Positions 1-10,816 of a stretch of DNA of 64,000 bases are shown here, one piece after another. Position 1 is the first letter of the stretch; each line of letters starts with the position of its first letter. The notes under the pieces were generated by a model. The model worked only from the letters and a program-made list of their open reading frames with translations. It searched no databases and was not told the DNA's origin. Location of the stretch: positions 620,001 through 684,000 of the forward strand of contig NBAY01000005.1 of NCBI GenBank assembly GCA_002794775.1, read 5' to 3'. This stretch comes from Porodaedalea pini (lineage: Eukaryota; Basidiomycota; Agaricomycetes; Hymenochaetales; Hymenochaetaceae). The position numbers and the translations under genes are program-made.

Positions 1-637
1 CGAGCTAAGTAATGCGTTGTCTGAACTGGCTTAGTGAACTCAAGGAACGACCGCGAGAGTGGCGGCTACACCGCTGTCGACTACATTAAGTGAGCTTCTC
101 CTTGAGCACCTTTGTATTCCTTGGAAGACTGATGCTTCACCGGTGATGAAAGAGCCATTTCCCGCACACTCAACACGCACTTCGATTCTCAAGGCACATA
201 CACGTCGTATCCCATCTCGGCGTTCATCACGCATCTCGTGCATCTACGAGGCGGTCTGGTTCCTCTCGACGTGGAAGAAATCACGGTAGCTCTTCATGCT
301 TTGTTCCGAGTTTGGGTTCGATCTCATGTGCTGAACGTTGACTAGACAATGGGCATCCGCTGCATTGAAGTTGATTCAAGGCATGAAGGGACAGATAAAG
401 CGGAAGTCCCTGTGTTTGATGCGGATTGCGTGCAGACTGCTTTGCAGGTCATCATGAGCGAGTGGGAGGCCGAGAGAGGACCATAACAACTTGAATCCTC
501 CCCTACCTTTAGCCGGATCACCGCGTGCGTCGAGATACAGCCTGGGCATTGTTGACAAAGGCTCATGATCGTCGGATTTAAAGGTTAATCCCGATTTTAG
601 CATTCAATATTAATCTTATCAACGAACATATGAGGCG
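1..637. other. Left edge, no supported gene
   Basis: Moderately GC-rich sequence with only short open frames on both strands (longest about 75 codons). None shows a motif or a splice pattern I can extend into a protein. It could hold the decayed end of a gene lying outside the window, but nothing seen supports a call. Confidence 0.4.
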
Positions 638-639
638 TA

Positions 640-1389
640 CAGTCCCCTGACAAAAGTTTTTGCACGTCCTGATTTTCATGTTTTTTGCAAATTGCATCGC
701 CAATTTTTTACCACTGCCTTCAAAAAATTCAAGCATACTTTTTACATGATAATTAATGTTTATGCAAAATTTGAAGCAGATACATTGAAAGGTAAGCTGG
801 GAATGAGATTTTGGGGGTCTGGATATATGCACAAAAATGGTGCTTTTTTCGGCACACTTTGGCTCATATAAATACAGAGAAATAAATTCAGGATCTGAAA
901 AAATCCTGCCCTGTAGATTTGAAAGGTATTTACTCATTGTGAATTTATAGGATTTTTCACAGCTCTCTGTAAAGTGAAGCAGTGCATGCAAGTTTGGTGA
1001 AGCAAAAGTCTTGAAATTTCAGTCTGGGAGTCCCGAGTACGCATACAAATTTGGGTGTAATTTTCATTACTCTTTGGCTCATATAAATTCAACAAAATAG
1101 AATCACAGTATGAAACTTTGCAGACATATATATCTGTATAGTATCTACTCAGTATGAATTTATGGGATTTTTTGGATGCCTGGAAAGTGCATATACACAT
1201 AAAAGGGAAAACAATGAATAGGTCATTGCCAGCTCAAATCTTCATATTTCTCCTTCAAATCTTGTATATATATTACTTATAATGTATAAAGTATGCCTGA
1301 ATTTTGTTGAGGCAGTGGTTGAAATGTGAGAGTATAATTTCAAGATTACATGTGAAAAGTCAGGTGCAAAAACTTTTGTCAGGAGACTG
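640..1389. mobile_element. Long-TIR non-autonomous DNA transposon (MITE-like), copy 1
   Basis: A 750-bp element whose ends are inverted copies starting CAGTC(C/T)CCTGACAAAAG; the outer 26 bp differ at one base. It is flanked by TA on both sides (638-639 and 1390-1391), as expected for a Tc1/mariner-type TA target duplication. Weaker inverted similarity continues inward for about 190-230 bp. The AT-rich centre holds a diverged direct repeat beginning with a shared stretch around CTTTGGCTCATATAAAT (about 849 and 1072). No transposase is encoded. A second copy about 98-99% identical lies at 27270-28023 in the same orientation, so movement was fairly recent. Open frames inside are not kept between the copies. 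Confidence 0.85.
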
Positions 1390-1391
1390 TA

Positions 1392-2070
1392 TATTACTTA
1401 TTAGTATATATCGAGGATAATGATTGAGCCTTTTGGACAACTAAGGACCTCTCTGCGTCCGCCGTCCGCATGCGCGAAACTGATTCGTACAGGATTCAGA
1501 GATGCCCGCAGCAAACGGATGCTCAGCTCATTAATTGCCGAGCTCAACCAAGAAAGCACAGCAGAAGTCCGGGCAAATTGAGCTCTCATTAGCCCTTTTG
1601 AGGCACTGGCCTTCATCGATTTGCAGAGAGCTATTAAAATATTAGGGTGACTTGTTAGTTCCAAAAATTTTGAGAGCGGAGCGTAAGCTTAATGTCAAGC
1701 TGAAGGATGAAATCGTGGTATCGTTTTCACTCAGACGTAAGATTTTGTTGGATCAAAAGGGATGAGCTAAGGAGAGGATTTGCTTCCGGGACGTCGCTTT
1801 GAAAGTTCTCACCGTACGCGTGCCTGCATCACAAACGGATCATCCGAGCCCTCGAGCAATGAGTTGCCTCATTTGCTACTCTGAACTCTGTACTGCCCCT
1901 GCTCCGAGTCCGAGTCGCGGGCACGACATTAATATTGATGCTTCTGGCGCCAGGCGGTTATAAGGCAGCCGTATGTCATGCTCAATCACGAGTACTACTG
2001 TGCCCTCTCCCCACAGTCACTCGGCAACGCGATACCAGGCTCTCTGGCTTTCAACTGGACGTGATTCAGC
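1392..2070. other. Intergenic stretch upstream of the DUF6534 gene
   Basis: No gene seen. It holds a short GAGTCC/GACTCG-type repeat near 1900, related to longer hexamer tracts at 10614 and 18699. It presumably contains the promoter of the gene starting at 2071, but I see no clear TATA box. Confidence 0.4.
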
Positions 2071-4410
2071 ATGGCTTCAACCGCTGCCGCCGAGTCGAGC
2101 TTCGACATTGGCGGCACCTTTGGTGCGCTGTCGACGTTGCGTAATAAATCTTGCCGCGTCTGATTTCTTCTTTAGGCATTGCGTACATCGGTGCGATGAT
2201 TGCAATGGTGTGAGTCTTACGCCAGTCAGCGTCTGTGCAATGCACTCATTCACGGCGCAGATTATACGGAATAACGACGCTTCAGGTTGGATTGGATCGT
2301 CTAGCTCATTCCGAGCAATGTCTGATTTCCTTCGTGGATCCGCAGAGCTACCTGTACTACATGTACTATCCTAAAGACAGGTTGTCTTTGAAACTACTCG
2401 TACGTATTCATTTCGTATCTAGAAACAGCTGATAGATGCTAACGAGCCGCTTTCAGGTTGCTACGCTATGGTTAGTCCGCATTCTCATGCATCCAGCCAA
2501 CTCCCGTCTAAAACAAAGCCAGGATTCTTGAAACCCTACAGGTCGTCTTCGGTGAGTATTCTATCCATGCGCCTATAGGTTCTGTGCCAGCGACTGACTT
2601 GGCCACTTTGAAGTCTGCCATGCTATGTATTCCTACCTTGTAGGTGAATTATTGGCCTCAGTGAGTTCCAATGGTTGACATGATTGACTACTTTCAGATA
2701 TCAAACTACGCAAACCCAACGGCTCTTGAAATCGGCATATGGTAGGAGACTTCGCCGAGTCCACCGGTCAGCTATGGTAATAATCGTTGCCTTTCACAGG
2801 TCTCTTTTCGTAAGCTGATATTGCTTGCGACCTTACTATTGCTCATTCTTCTGAATCACACAGGCATCAATGCTATGTAATGTACGAGTTCTCGCCTGTC
2901 CTTCAGCTGTAGCTGACTGAAATCTCATCGTATACAGGTTATTGTATCGATGATTGTGCAATTGTGTGTGATTTTGTCAGAAATCTAGGGCTAAGCGATT
3001 GATTGAGCAACGATGCTTTCAGTTTTTTTGCTGTCAGAGTACACATCTGTAGGTATCGTTCAGGGTATTCCGAAGCTCTTCGCTAATGCGTGTGTAGTAT
3101 CCTCACATATGTGGTGGCTCACGATTCTTATCGTAAGAACATTCATTTTTACCAAGGGCCAATAACTGCTAAAGCTGGTTCGGAAATTTCAGACGCTCTC
3201 TATCCTTGCGCATCTTGGTACGCTCAGAGCTACCGTACCGGATGAGCTTCACGACGCTAACCGAGACGTTGGCTTCTAGCCTTCGGTCTAGGTCAGTGAG
3301 TCTCCTTTTGATTACGCTCCCCTTTGCTTACCCTTGCAACCCCAGAGACCGTCATCGACATGTTCGTCCTCTAGTTCATGCATCGATGTTTGTTATTGAG
3401 ACCTTACACCAGGCTTATCCTAAAGGAACTCAGCAAACTGCCTTCGATCACAGTAAGCTGATATAGCCCACGCTATCCAAACCTACTCTTGCTGATCGGG
3501 GGGCTTCATTCTGGCAGCTCGTCGCTGCCCTCCCGTTTGCTATAACTGCCGTCATCCCCGACGTGCTCATAGCATGTTCGCTATGCTATTTCTTGCATAG
3601 TGTGAAATCGGGCTTCCGAGGGTATGTACTCGCTCCGCGTTGAAAATGTTCGTGGAAGTTTCTAATGCGCATCCGGCCTTGTAGGACAAATGCATTACTC
3701 AACCAGCTGATGATCTATGCAATCAACCGATGCCTCCTCACGTCGTAAGCATTACTCCATTCCAACGCGAAGATGTAAATAGATAACTCACCTCCTTTTT
3801 TATCAGTATCGTTGCGATTGTAGAAGTCATTCTGGTATGCCTCCAGTCATTTTAATTTAAGTGGAACTAAGCATCGAACATTTATCCATAGTTCAAGGCC
3901 CTCCCTGGCTCATTTTACTTCCTCGCCGTCGATTTCTGTATAGGCAAACGTGCGTCTCATCTAGGGTTTTTGGTATCTTACCTTATTCACGCCATGCAAG
4001 GACAGTCTACGCGAATTCTTTGCTTGCAACGTACGTACGCATTTCCGGAAAACAATTGCATCCACTGGATACTGATATCAACTCTCGCTAGGCTGAACAC
4101 GCGCCAAGTCCTCCGCGGGAAAGGCTACGAAAGCGACTCGCTCTCCTTTTCCAATCCCACCCCCTCCTCGCGCTCTGTGCCCACACCCCAATTCGGCCCG
4201 CACGCACGGAATGATACCATCGAGCTAACTGACCTCCGTGCGACGTGGCCGAGCCACATGCGAACAGAGGAAAGCACTGACAGCGTTCCGGGCGTCCACT
4301 CGGAGCTGCATCGCTCGCATCGGAAGGCGGAGAAGGATGAGCTTGACATCACTGTTCCGGCCGATGTTGTTTCAGACATTGAGGCGCAGGACTTAGCGTT
4401 GGTGCGTTAA
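2071..4410 (+). CDS. DUF6534-type multi-pass membrane protein
   Basis: Split over about a dozen short exons. The start at 2071 reads MASTAAAESSFDIGGTFGAL, followed by hydrophobic helices and the pieces LYGITTLQ, SYLYYMYYPKDRLSLKLL, ILETLQVVF and NYANPTALEIGIW. These match the N-terminal part of the Agaricomycete family with a C-terminal DUF6534 domain. That domain is visible at 3530-4110: a helix ending CYFLHSVKSGFRG, then NQLMIYAINRCLLTS, then KLYANSLLATLNTRQ. A hydrophilic tail of about 100 residues, Ser/Thr- and Glu-rich, follows to the TAA at 4408-4410. The family is widespread in mushrooms; its function is unknown. The first intron would be only about 35 nt, so the extreme N-terminus and some middle joins are uncertain; the C-terminal half is secure. 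Confidence 0.8.
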
Positions 4411-4657
4411 TCCTTTCTGTGTGGTTTGCGATGGGTGATTTATGGTCTGATAGGGCGAAAGGGAACCTCCACAAAAATATGTATCATTCCAGCCATAGCC
4501 TCATTCCTGTATAACATCCACGACTTTGCTCTTTATGATAGTAATGCACAATTTTCTTTTCAGTGTCCAAATCTTCCAGATGAGTCTAAATTACGATTAA
4601 ATGCGGTAAAATACAATGCGAGCGGTCAAAGAAAACACATCATACGTCATCTCCAGT

Positions 4658-5666
4658 CTAAACAGACATGTATTGTGCCATCCTAAACGTGAAGTAATTA
4701 GCATGAGGAACAAGCCAGGAGGAAACGAATATAACTCACGGTGCATCCGGTGCATCTTCCTTCTTTTCTGGATGCAGCCGCTTCTCCAGCTTCTCAAATT
4801 CATCCAATGCAATTTTCTCTTCCTCATGGATAACCTGCTCCACGCCCTTCACCTCTGGGATGTAGTGCATCATCATGCGCTCGATGCCCGTCTTCAGCGT
4901 GACTGTGCTCGACGAGCACCCACGGCAGCTGCCCTTGAGCTTGAGTTGTACGACGCCGTCATCCGTGAAGCCGCAATACTCGATGTCCCCGCCGTCCTCC
5001 ATGATCGCAGGCCGTACTCGCGTCTGCAGGAGTTCCTTGATCATCGCGACAGTGTCCGAGTCCGTGTCAAGGATGCGAGTATCCTGCGGGCCCGCGGCAT
5101 CGCGGTCCTCATCGCTGCGGAACAGCGGCTGCCCCGAAGAGAAGTGCTCCATAAGCAGCGAGTAGACCTCGGGCTTGATTACCGACCAGGGCACGTCCGT
5201 CTCTTTCGAGACGGTGACGAAATCCGGGCCGTAGAAGACCGCGCGGACGCCGTCGACGCCCATGAGGCGGAGGGCGAGGGGCGAGGTGAGGGCGGTGCGC
5301 GTGTCGAGGAATTCGGCAGACCCGTCTTTCATGACGTCTACACCAGGAATGAATTTGAGCGAGTCGTCATTTGGTGTTGATTCGGTTTGAATGAACATCG
5401 ATCGTGCTGAACAGCTAGATCAGTGTATGCTTTCACATAAACCAGAAGTAAAGCTCACAAAGTCGAGGGGTGTATTTCTGCACCGTTGGAACTGTCAAAC
5501 GAGACGAGGATGCGGAACTAATGGAAGGTCCCCATCCATTAACCAAGGTCGAGGCATGCCGACTTGCTATAACTTGTCGTGATGTCGAAGCGACAGTCAG
5601 CGAGCGCGTTGCGCTTCGCAATGCACAGGATGTTCTGAGTGATGAGGAAGCAACTCTGAAGGACAT
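4658..5666 (-). CDS. NFU1: Mitochondrial NFU1-like iron-sulfur cluster carrier
   Basis: Three exons (5459-5666, 4740-5406, 4682-4658) give 299 aa. The first about 70 residues are rich in Arg, Ser and Ala with almost no acids, as in a mitochondrial presequence. Joining exon 1 to exon 2 gives SRSMFIQTESTPNDDSLKFIPG-like sequence, the diagnostic start of the Nfu N-terminal domain. The NifU-like C-terminal domain follows, with the cluster-binding CxxC in LKGSCRGCSSSTV. In the family, Nfu1 passes 4Fe-4S clusters to late targets such as lipoyl synthase and complex II. A small last exon after a canonical intron (GTGAGT to TTTAG) adds MAQYMSV; without it the protein would stop at 4736. A GTG upstream of the chosen ATG is in frame but is not a likely start. 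The ISA1-like gene lies 2.2 kb away. Confidence 0.93.
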
Positions 5667-6587
5667 GGTGGTCACTGACGAAGAGAATTTGGCTTGACCT
5701 ATTCACGCTCACAGACAGTTAGTAAGCGACTGGCCAATCAGAGAACTGAGCTGCAGCTAATCACGTCGCGCATAGCGTAAAGTTCATGTGTAAATGGCCG
5801 CAGCGTCATGCACTCTGTTTTATACAATACATCCACGTTCAAGTTAATCCTGTGAAAAAAACCAGCAGATACAGAGTCTAAAGCGCAGACTGTGTGGTTC
5901 TCCAAAACGCATTCCCTCGTAGAGATAGAGAATATTTACTGCGCCTGGGACGTCGTCGAATGACAATCCATATACAAGTTGAAGTCTCCTGGAGCATATA
6001 AGAAGATGTCTAAAATACTCTGTTCCAGTTCTAATATTAATGTCAGAATATATATGTTCGCAAATCAGCTCGTCCGGTTGCTCAGGCATTTTGTTACCTC
6101 AATACAATGTCAATAGCGAATTGAAGCCTCCAAAATTGGTTGAATTGTATCTCTCTCTCATGCATTACAAAAACAAGAACGGCGGTATACATCGATCATA
6201 GCTGCACGAAGCAACGATTGACGAGATTGAAGACTTTGACAATCGCGAAGGCTTGGTTTCGAGCACTCGTCGAGTTCGCTTCTGCTTGCTGTTGTCAATG
6301 CAGAGACATTCTGGGCCCATCTGATGAAGGCATCCGTCGCTACATTTCCTGAGGCTGGAAGCAATATTAATTGCAGCCTCCATACGTGCCAATGGATGAG
6401 AGACGGCGCAAGTAGATCGCCTGGATTGGGCAACAACTAACTTCTAAACTCCGATTCAAAACGCGTCAAGTCACGATACGTCACAGCTTCTCGACTTGCT
6501 CTCACGCATCGACTCTCGCAAGTCCACCTGTTCATAAGCTTTACAACGAACCCCAGTCTAAGTCCAACTGCCGTCGTGCTGGCCACA
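5667..6587. other. Shared upstream region of NFU1 (-) and the DUF7704 gene (+)
   Basis: About 920 bp between two divergently transcribed genes. Short open frames exist on both strands, but none has a recognisable motif. It is the likely promoter region of both neighbours; I see no clear TATA box. Confidence 0.4.
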
Positions 6588-7437
6588 ATGTCGACCTTCC
6601 CTGCGCTTCCCGGATTCTACAATCTCCTCTATCTACATCTTGAGCCCAGTACGTTTCAATCTATCCATGATAGCTCGGAGTCTCCGAATTCTAGGTTTTC
6701 TTGAACGACCGTGTTTTAACAGTTTCGACGATCGCCCCGGCCTTCTTCGTGTGGCTCTTTCCCGGAACTGCATGGTTCTATGGCGAGCTCATTCCCTCTT
6801 ACCCTGGAGCTCCTGCAGTAGCGGAAGGCCCACTGGATGCTCGTACATCCATGGCGGTTTGGCAGCTTACAAACTGTAAGTGCACAGATTGCATGTTGAC
6901 CCGTGAAAGCCTGAGTAAAAATTAACTATATTAACTCATAGGTTATCTCCTCCTTGGGTTGATCTCGAGCCTTGTATTTCGCGCTGTTCGTGACGCGCTT
7001 CCGCATGATCCCGTTGCGCAGGAGAGGATCGTAGGCGCTAGTCTTACCGCTCTAGCAATAGCCGACGTGAGTTGTCCTTGTGGTACATAATAACAACTTA
7101 ACTTACCAAATATTATGTCCCATTCTTCAAGGTGACCCAGTAAGCCCCTACGCACTCTCTTGCTAGAAAATCTGTTATTTAAGGCATTAACTAGCATGAT
7201 TGCAACATGGGTTGGCCTCCCACCTGCAATCCGATACGACCCTGTTTCGTGGAACTCGGTAACCCACGGCAATATTACTACCGTCATCGTACTTTTGAGC
7301 GGGCGGTGGGATTTCAAAAATTTTATTCCATGGTATTTGTATGACTGACTGTCTCTGGGTACAGATTGGCTTGGTTCATGGGCATCGGCCGCAAGCGGTA
7401 CTACTACGGGCAAAAGTCGTTGAAGAAAGAGAAATAA
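6588..7437 (+). CDS. DUF7704-type small membrane protein
   Basis: Six exons (6588-6648, 6723-6875, 6942-7066, 7132-7139, 7195-7305, 7365-7437) total 531 nt, giving 176 aa. The start reads MSTFPALPGFYNLLYLHLEP, typical of DUF7704 proteins, which begin LP-x-FYRLLFLYLEP. Four hydrophobic segments follow (APAFFVWLFPGTAWF; YLLLGLISSLVF; GASLTALAIADVTHMIATWVG; NITTVIVLLSGRLAWF) and a basic tail (GRKRYYYGQKSLKKEK). Exon 4 is only 8 nt, yet it is needed to keep ADVTHMIATW in frame. The family is fungal, membrane-embedded and of unknown function. It lies between the two iron-sulfur assembly genes, convergent with ISA1; whether that matters is unknown. Confidence 0.85.
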
Positions 7438-7839
7438 GGTCCCTTGCGACTATTCTATGAAATGGATCACTTTATGGTTTTTGCTTAGTCTAGCAGATAA
7501 TGGATGCTTCTCAGGTCAAGGCTTATACTTGATTGGGCTGTTCATTTACACGCTATTCTCTGGTACTCAGGAGCGATTGTGGGGATGTCTCTTAACCTCG
7601 CAAAGCCAGAAGGTTATGAACGAGTTCCTGAAGCCTTTTCCCACTCCAAGCTCTTTCTTCATTACTTCATAACCATAGCATTCATGCTGTGCATCTAAAA
7701 CGCATTGATTCTTGAATGTGGTGTGCAATACATCTATGGGTGATTAGATGCCGGATATAGGATGATACAGATACAGATGTAGTCAGAATAAAAAAAAGAA
7801 AATGAGACCAAAATGAAAGGAATGGAAGGAAGAGTACAA
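7438..7839. terminator. Convergent 3' ends of the DUF7704 and ISA1 genes
   Basis: About 400 bp between two convergent stop codons, AT-rich, with a TTCAGAATAAAAAAAAG-like stretch near 7785. It presumably holds both 3' UTRs and polyadenylation sites. No coding sequence is seen. Confidence 0.4.
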
Positions 7840-8712
7840 TCAGTCTCCGATGTTGAAAGATTCCCCGCAACCACATGCGTCCTTAACATTAGGATTCTTA
7901 AATGCAAACTTCGCACTAGAAACGAGTCGAAAAGCATCAGCTCAGTTCTAATCGGATACGCATGAATGCGCTAGAAGAGACGGGAGCTCACCTAAGGCGG
8001 TCCTCAACCCAGTCCATCTCGCTCCCAATAATGGAAAAAAGTGCCTTGCTATCTATGAGCACCCGTACGCCGTCCTGCTCAACGACCTCATCGAACGCGT
8101 TCGGCTTCTCGACGTACTCAAGGTGATACGACATGCCTGCGCATCCCTTGTTCCGCACGCCGATGCGGATGAGTTGCGGGTGCGGACCGGTGAGCAGTGC
8201 ACGTAGTCGCTGCACAGCTCCGGGAGTCTATAGTGTGCAAACCATAGTGTGAGTCAGGAAGAAACGTAGGAAAGACGAGATGTGCGTACGAGTGTCAGGG
8301 CGGCTTTGCGTCCGACTAATCGCGGTTTGAGCTTCTCAACCTTAGGCGGCTTCGGAGGACGCGCAGCGACTTGCGGTGATGCCGCGTCAGGCGACAACAC
8401 CGGTGCGTTGCTGGATGAAGACGAAGTAGAAGGTTCCTCGGGAATGACCATAGGCGGACGGTCCCGTAGCACGTTCTCCTGCACACCAAGCTTCGAAGAC
8501 GAGGCCACAGGCGTCTTGCCAGTCGGTGCGAATGAGGATGAGGATGCGTATCCTACCCCACTAAGGCTAAATGCATCGAGGAATGCGCGGCCTGTCCACT
8601 GACTCCGTGTGCCGCGCGCCGCAGCGAGGTGAGTATATGTGTGCGCCGCAAGTGCGCGCGGAAAATGGGGTGCGCTAAGTCGAGCCAGACTAGTCCTGCA
8701 TGCCATCGTCAT
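7840..8712 (-). CDS. ISA1: Mitochondrial ISA1-like A-type iron-sulfur assembly protein
   Basis: Three exons (8290-8712, 7992-8227, 7840-7915), 735 nt, 244 aa. The A-type (IscA/HesB) domain fills the C-terminal 110 residues: LTPGAVQRLRALL, then the first conserved Cys in NKGCAGMSYHLEYV, a beta core ending MDWVEDRLRSAKFAFKNPN, and the C-terminal CGCGESF motif with the other two Cys ligands. The 130-residue N-terminus is basic, with a MACRTSLARLSAPHFPRAL presequence, then a Pro/Ser-rich linker. With Isa2 and Iba57, Isa1 is needed for mitochondrial 4Fe-4S cluster formation. I chose ATG 8712 because residues upstream look non-coding. NFU1, another late-stage assembly factor, lies 2.2 kb away on the same strand. 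Confidence 0.93.
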
Positions 8713-10816
8713 TATTGCCGATGTCGACGACTTCAATTCGAGGATGCGCAATATTTGTGGAGGACAGGAACGAGCACGACGTCGACGTCCTGACCAAGCA
8801 CGAACGATTTGCGGTCCGGGGATGAGGATCGGATGTCTCCGGGACTCAGTTTTCATGTCAGGTGACTTTCACCCAATTGCACGATTCTTATTATTCGTGA
8901 GACACAATTACCGGAAGTAAACCGGTGCTGATCTTTGCCAGCGAAATTGGCTCACGCTGACGTTTGTTGACTGGCAGCACGAGACAATTCGACTCTAAAC
9001 GCAAGTAGTCGTCAAGAACTCGCTCTAAGTCCATTACACTCTGCGAAGTGAAGGAAGGCCGCTATACTTTAATCTTTTATTCTCCATGCACCCCCCTGCT
9101 GAGCAACATCTCGCTCGGCGTTTCTTCGTACATGACCTGCGCGAAGTCTGATCAGTGTTCTGGCGACAGAAGGTAGCTTATAAGGTGCCCTATCGAGCGC
9201 GACTCGTATGCTGATAATTGTGGAAGTCCTTCCTTCCCCGCTCCCTGTCTTCAAACTTCGTCTGTCAGTTACGAGAGACGGCATAATCCAACAATTCGGC
9301 GCGCCAGATTTCTGTCAACAGATCTTTTCCACAAATCTTGCTGGTCCGGTTCATTGTTAGACACCTTGTTGTATTGTGAGCTACCAGTGCAGATCTCATC
9401 TCGATGGCTGCTGACGCCTGTGATCCCAGACAGGCTACAATGTTGTACATGTTGGAGAATCCGGGCTATGTCACTATAGCTACTACGTGGCCAGTCTATG
9501 CCATAGCTTGCTAGCAGCTCTCCTTTCTGGTAGCAGGTTATCTAGCGCGATCTTGCAGAGGATAGCGGCCGATTAGTGGGGTACTTGATGCCGTTCTTCA
9601 GCCCGAACGCCGAGAGCCGCACAGAGCGTCTTAGATCTAGAATACGCGTATCCGAAATACGCTTGAATTGAAGGCCTCGTAGGTTTCGGCACCTGATGAC
9701 CGGCCTCGAGCTGACTGTCCCCGGCCGGCCCGTTGTGAAGACAATGCAATGGCTTAGACCGAGCCGAAGTACACACGTTCGTGTTGAAACGACGAAGGAC
9801 GTCGTTGGGCGAGCTTGCTTCCGGCGCTCGATCCGGCGCACACAAGTTACACATCATAGGTGGCTTGACCCTCTACGTAATGAGACAGGGCGCAATTCAT
9901 GCTATAATCGCACACGCTATCCAAAGAAGCTTGGAGATACGCATGTAGGCTGAAGGCCACAGGCAAGTCAGCTGGCTCTCTGTCTTCCCACTCTGTTACT
10001 CATGGAAGAGCGTCTCTTTACTGTTCTTTAAGATCGCTACGCGACAGAGGCTTCAAAGATATACATTTTCAGAGTGAGCCGAATGAATGACGGCGAACCC
10101 GATTACGTGTGCTTCCTCCGCGTCGGATTGGTCCTCCACGGAGCGCGTTGAATATAGAGAGACAGACTGCTACTCTGAGACGATGAGATCGCTCACGAGG
10201 TCAAACTGCTACTTCTGTCCTATATGCCTCCACAGCTCATTCGACGGCTGAATAGGTGCGTGGGGTCTCAAACGCTGCCCCCTTGCGCACAAACCGCGCA
10301 CGATCTGATTATCTGTTCAATACGAGGCCCAGGGTACGGAGAAGTCACCGCCCCTTACCGCAACATTGCATGTGGGCCGTTTTTCTTTGCCTATGTTCGG
10401 ATCTGTTTTGACTCTGGATTCAGTTGGTGTACATTGGAAGTTCAAGATAACGTTGCACTGGAGAGATCCTTGAAACCGTATCAGCTGAACGATGGTCAGC
10501 GAGATTAGGATGGGAAACACCATGAGGGAAAGCGGAATAGTTCACAGCGTGAGAGGTCTTTTGGCAAGGAATCTGAGTAAAGATGCTAGTTCACCCGGCC
10601 GCTGCGACCGCGCGGACTCGGACTCGGACTCGGACTCGGACCCAGCGCAGAACAGGACCAAAGTAGATGTCACATGTCACACTAGTAACATCACGCCTCT
10701 GTCATTTACTTGCTTCCCGCCGGCCTTCTTCGTGCTCTGCTAAATACCGCCTGATCACAATTCGTCCTTTCCCTCCCATTGACTTTCACGCCCTCTCCCA
10801 GGTGCATGCTCCACCC
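8713..10816. other. 2.1-kb gap with no supported gene
   Basis: GC content is similar to genes and open frames of 60-100 codons occur on both strands (for example 9542-9960), but none carries a motif or extends by splicing. It may include a decayed gene. A GGACTC hexamer tract lies near the right end (10614-10641). Confidence 0.4.
10614..10641. repeat. GGACTC hexanucleotide tract
   Basis: Four to five perfect copies of the hexamer, about 180 bp upstream of the copper-fist start codon. The same hexamer (other strand) recurs at 18699-18722 and in a short form near 1900. Confidence 0.85.

Noticed and set aside
311..330. tRNA B-box-like GGGTTCGATCTC
   Set aside because: No matching A box or acceptor stem around it; no other convincing tRNA signal was found in the window.
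578..1200. Minus-strand open frames of 137 and 88 codons inside the repeat element
   Set aside because: They lie within the transposon; the second copy (27385-27833) breaks the longer frame by a 1-bp insertion and no domain is visible, so they are not treated as genes.
4616..5380. 254-codon plus-strand open frame
   Set aside because: Antisense to NFU1, whose CxxC domain is unmistakable.
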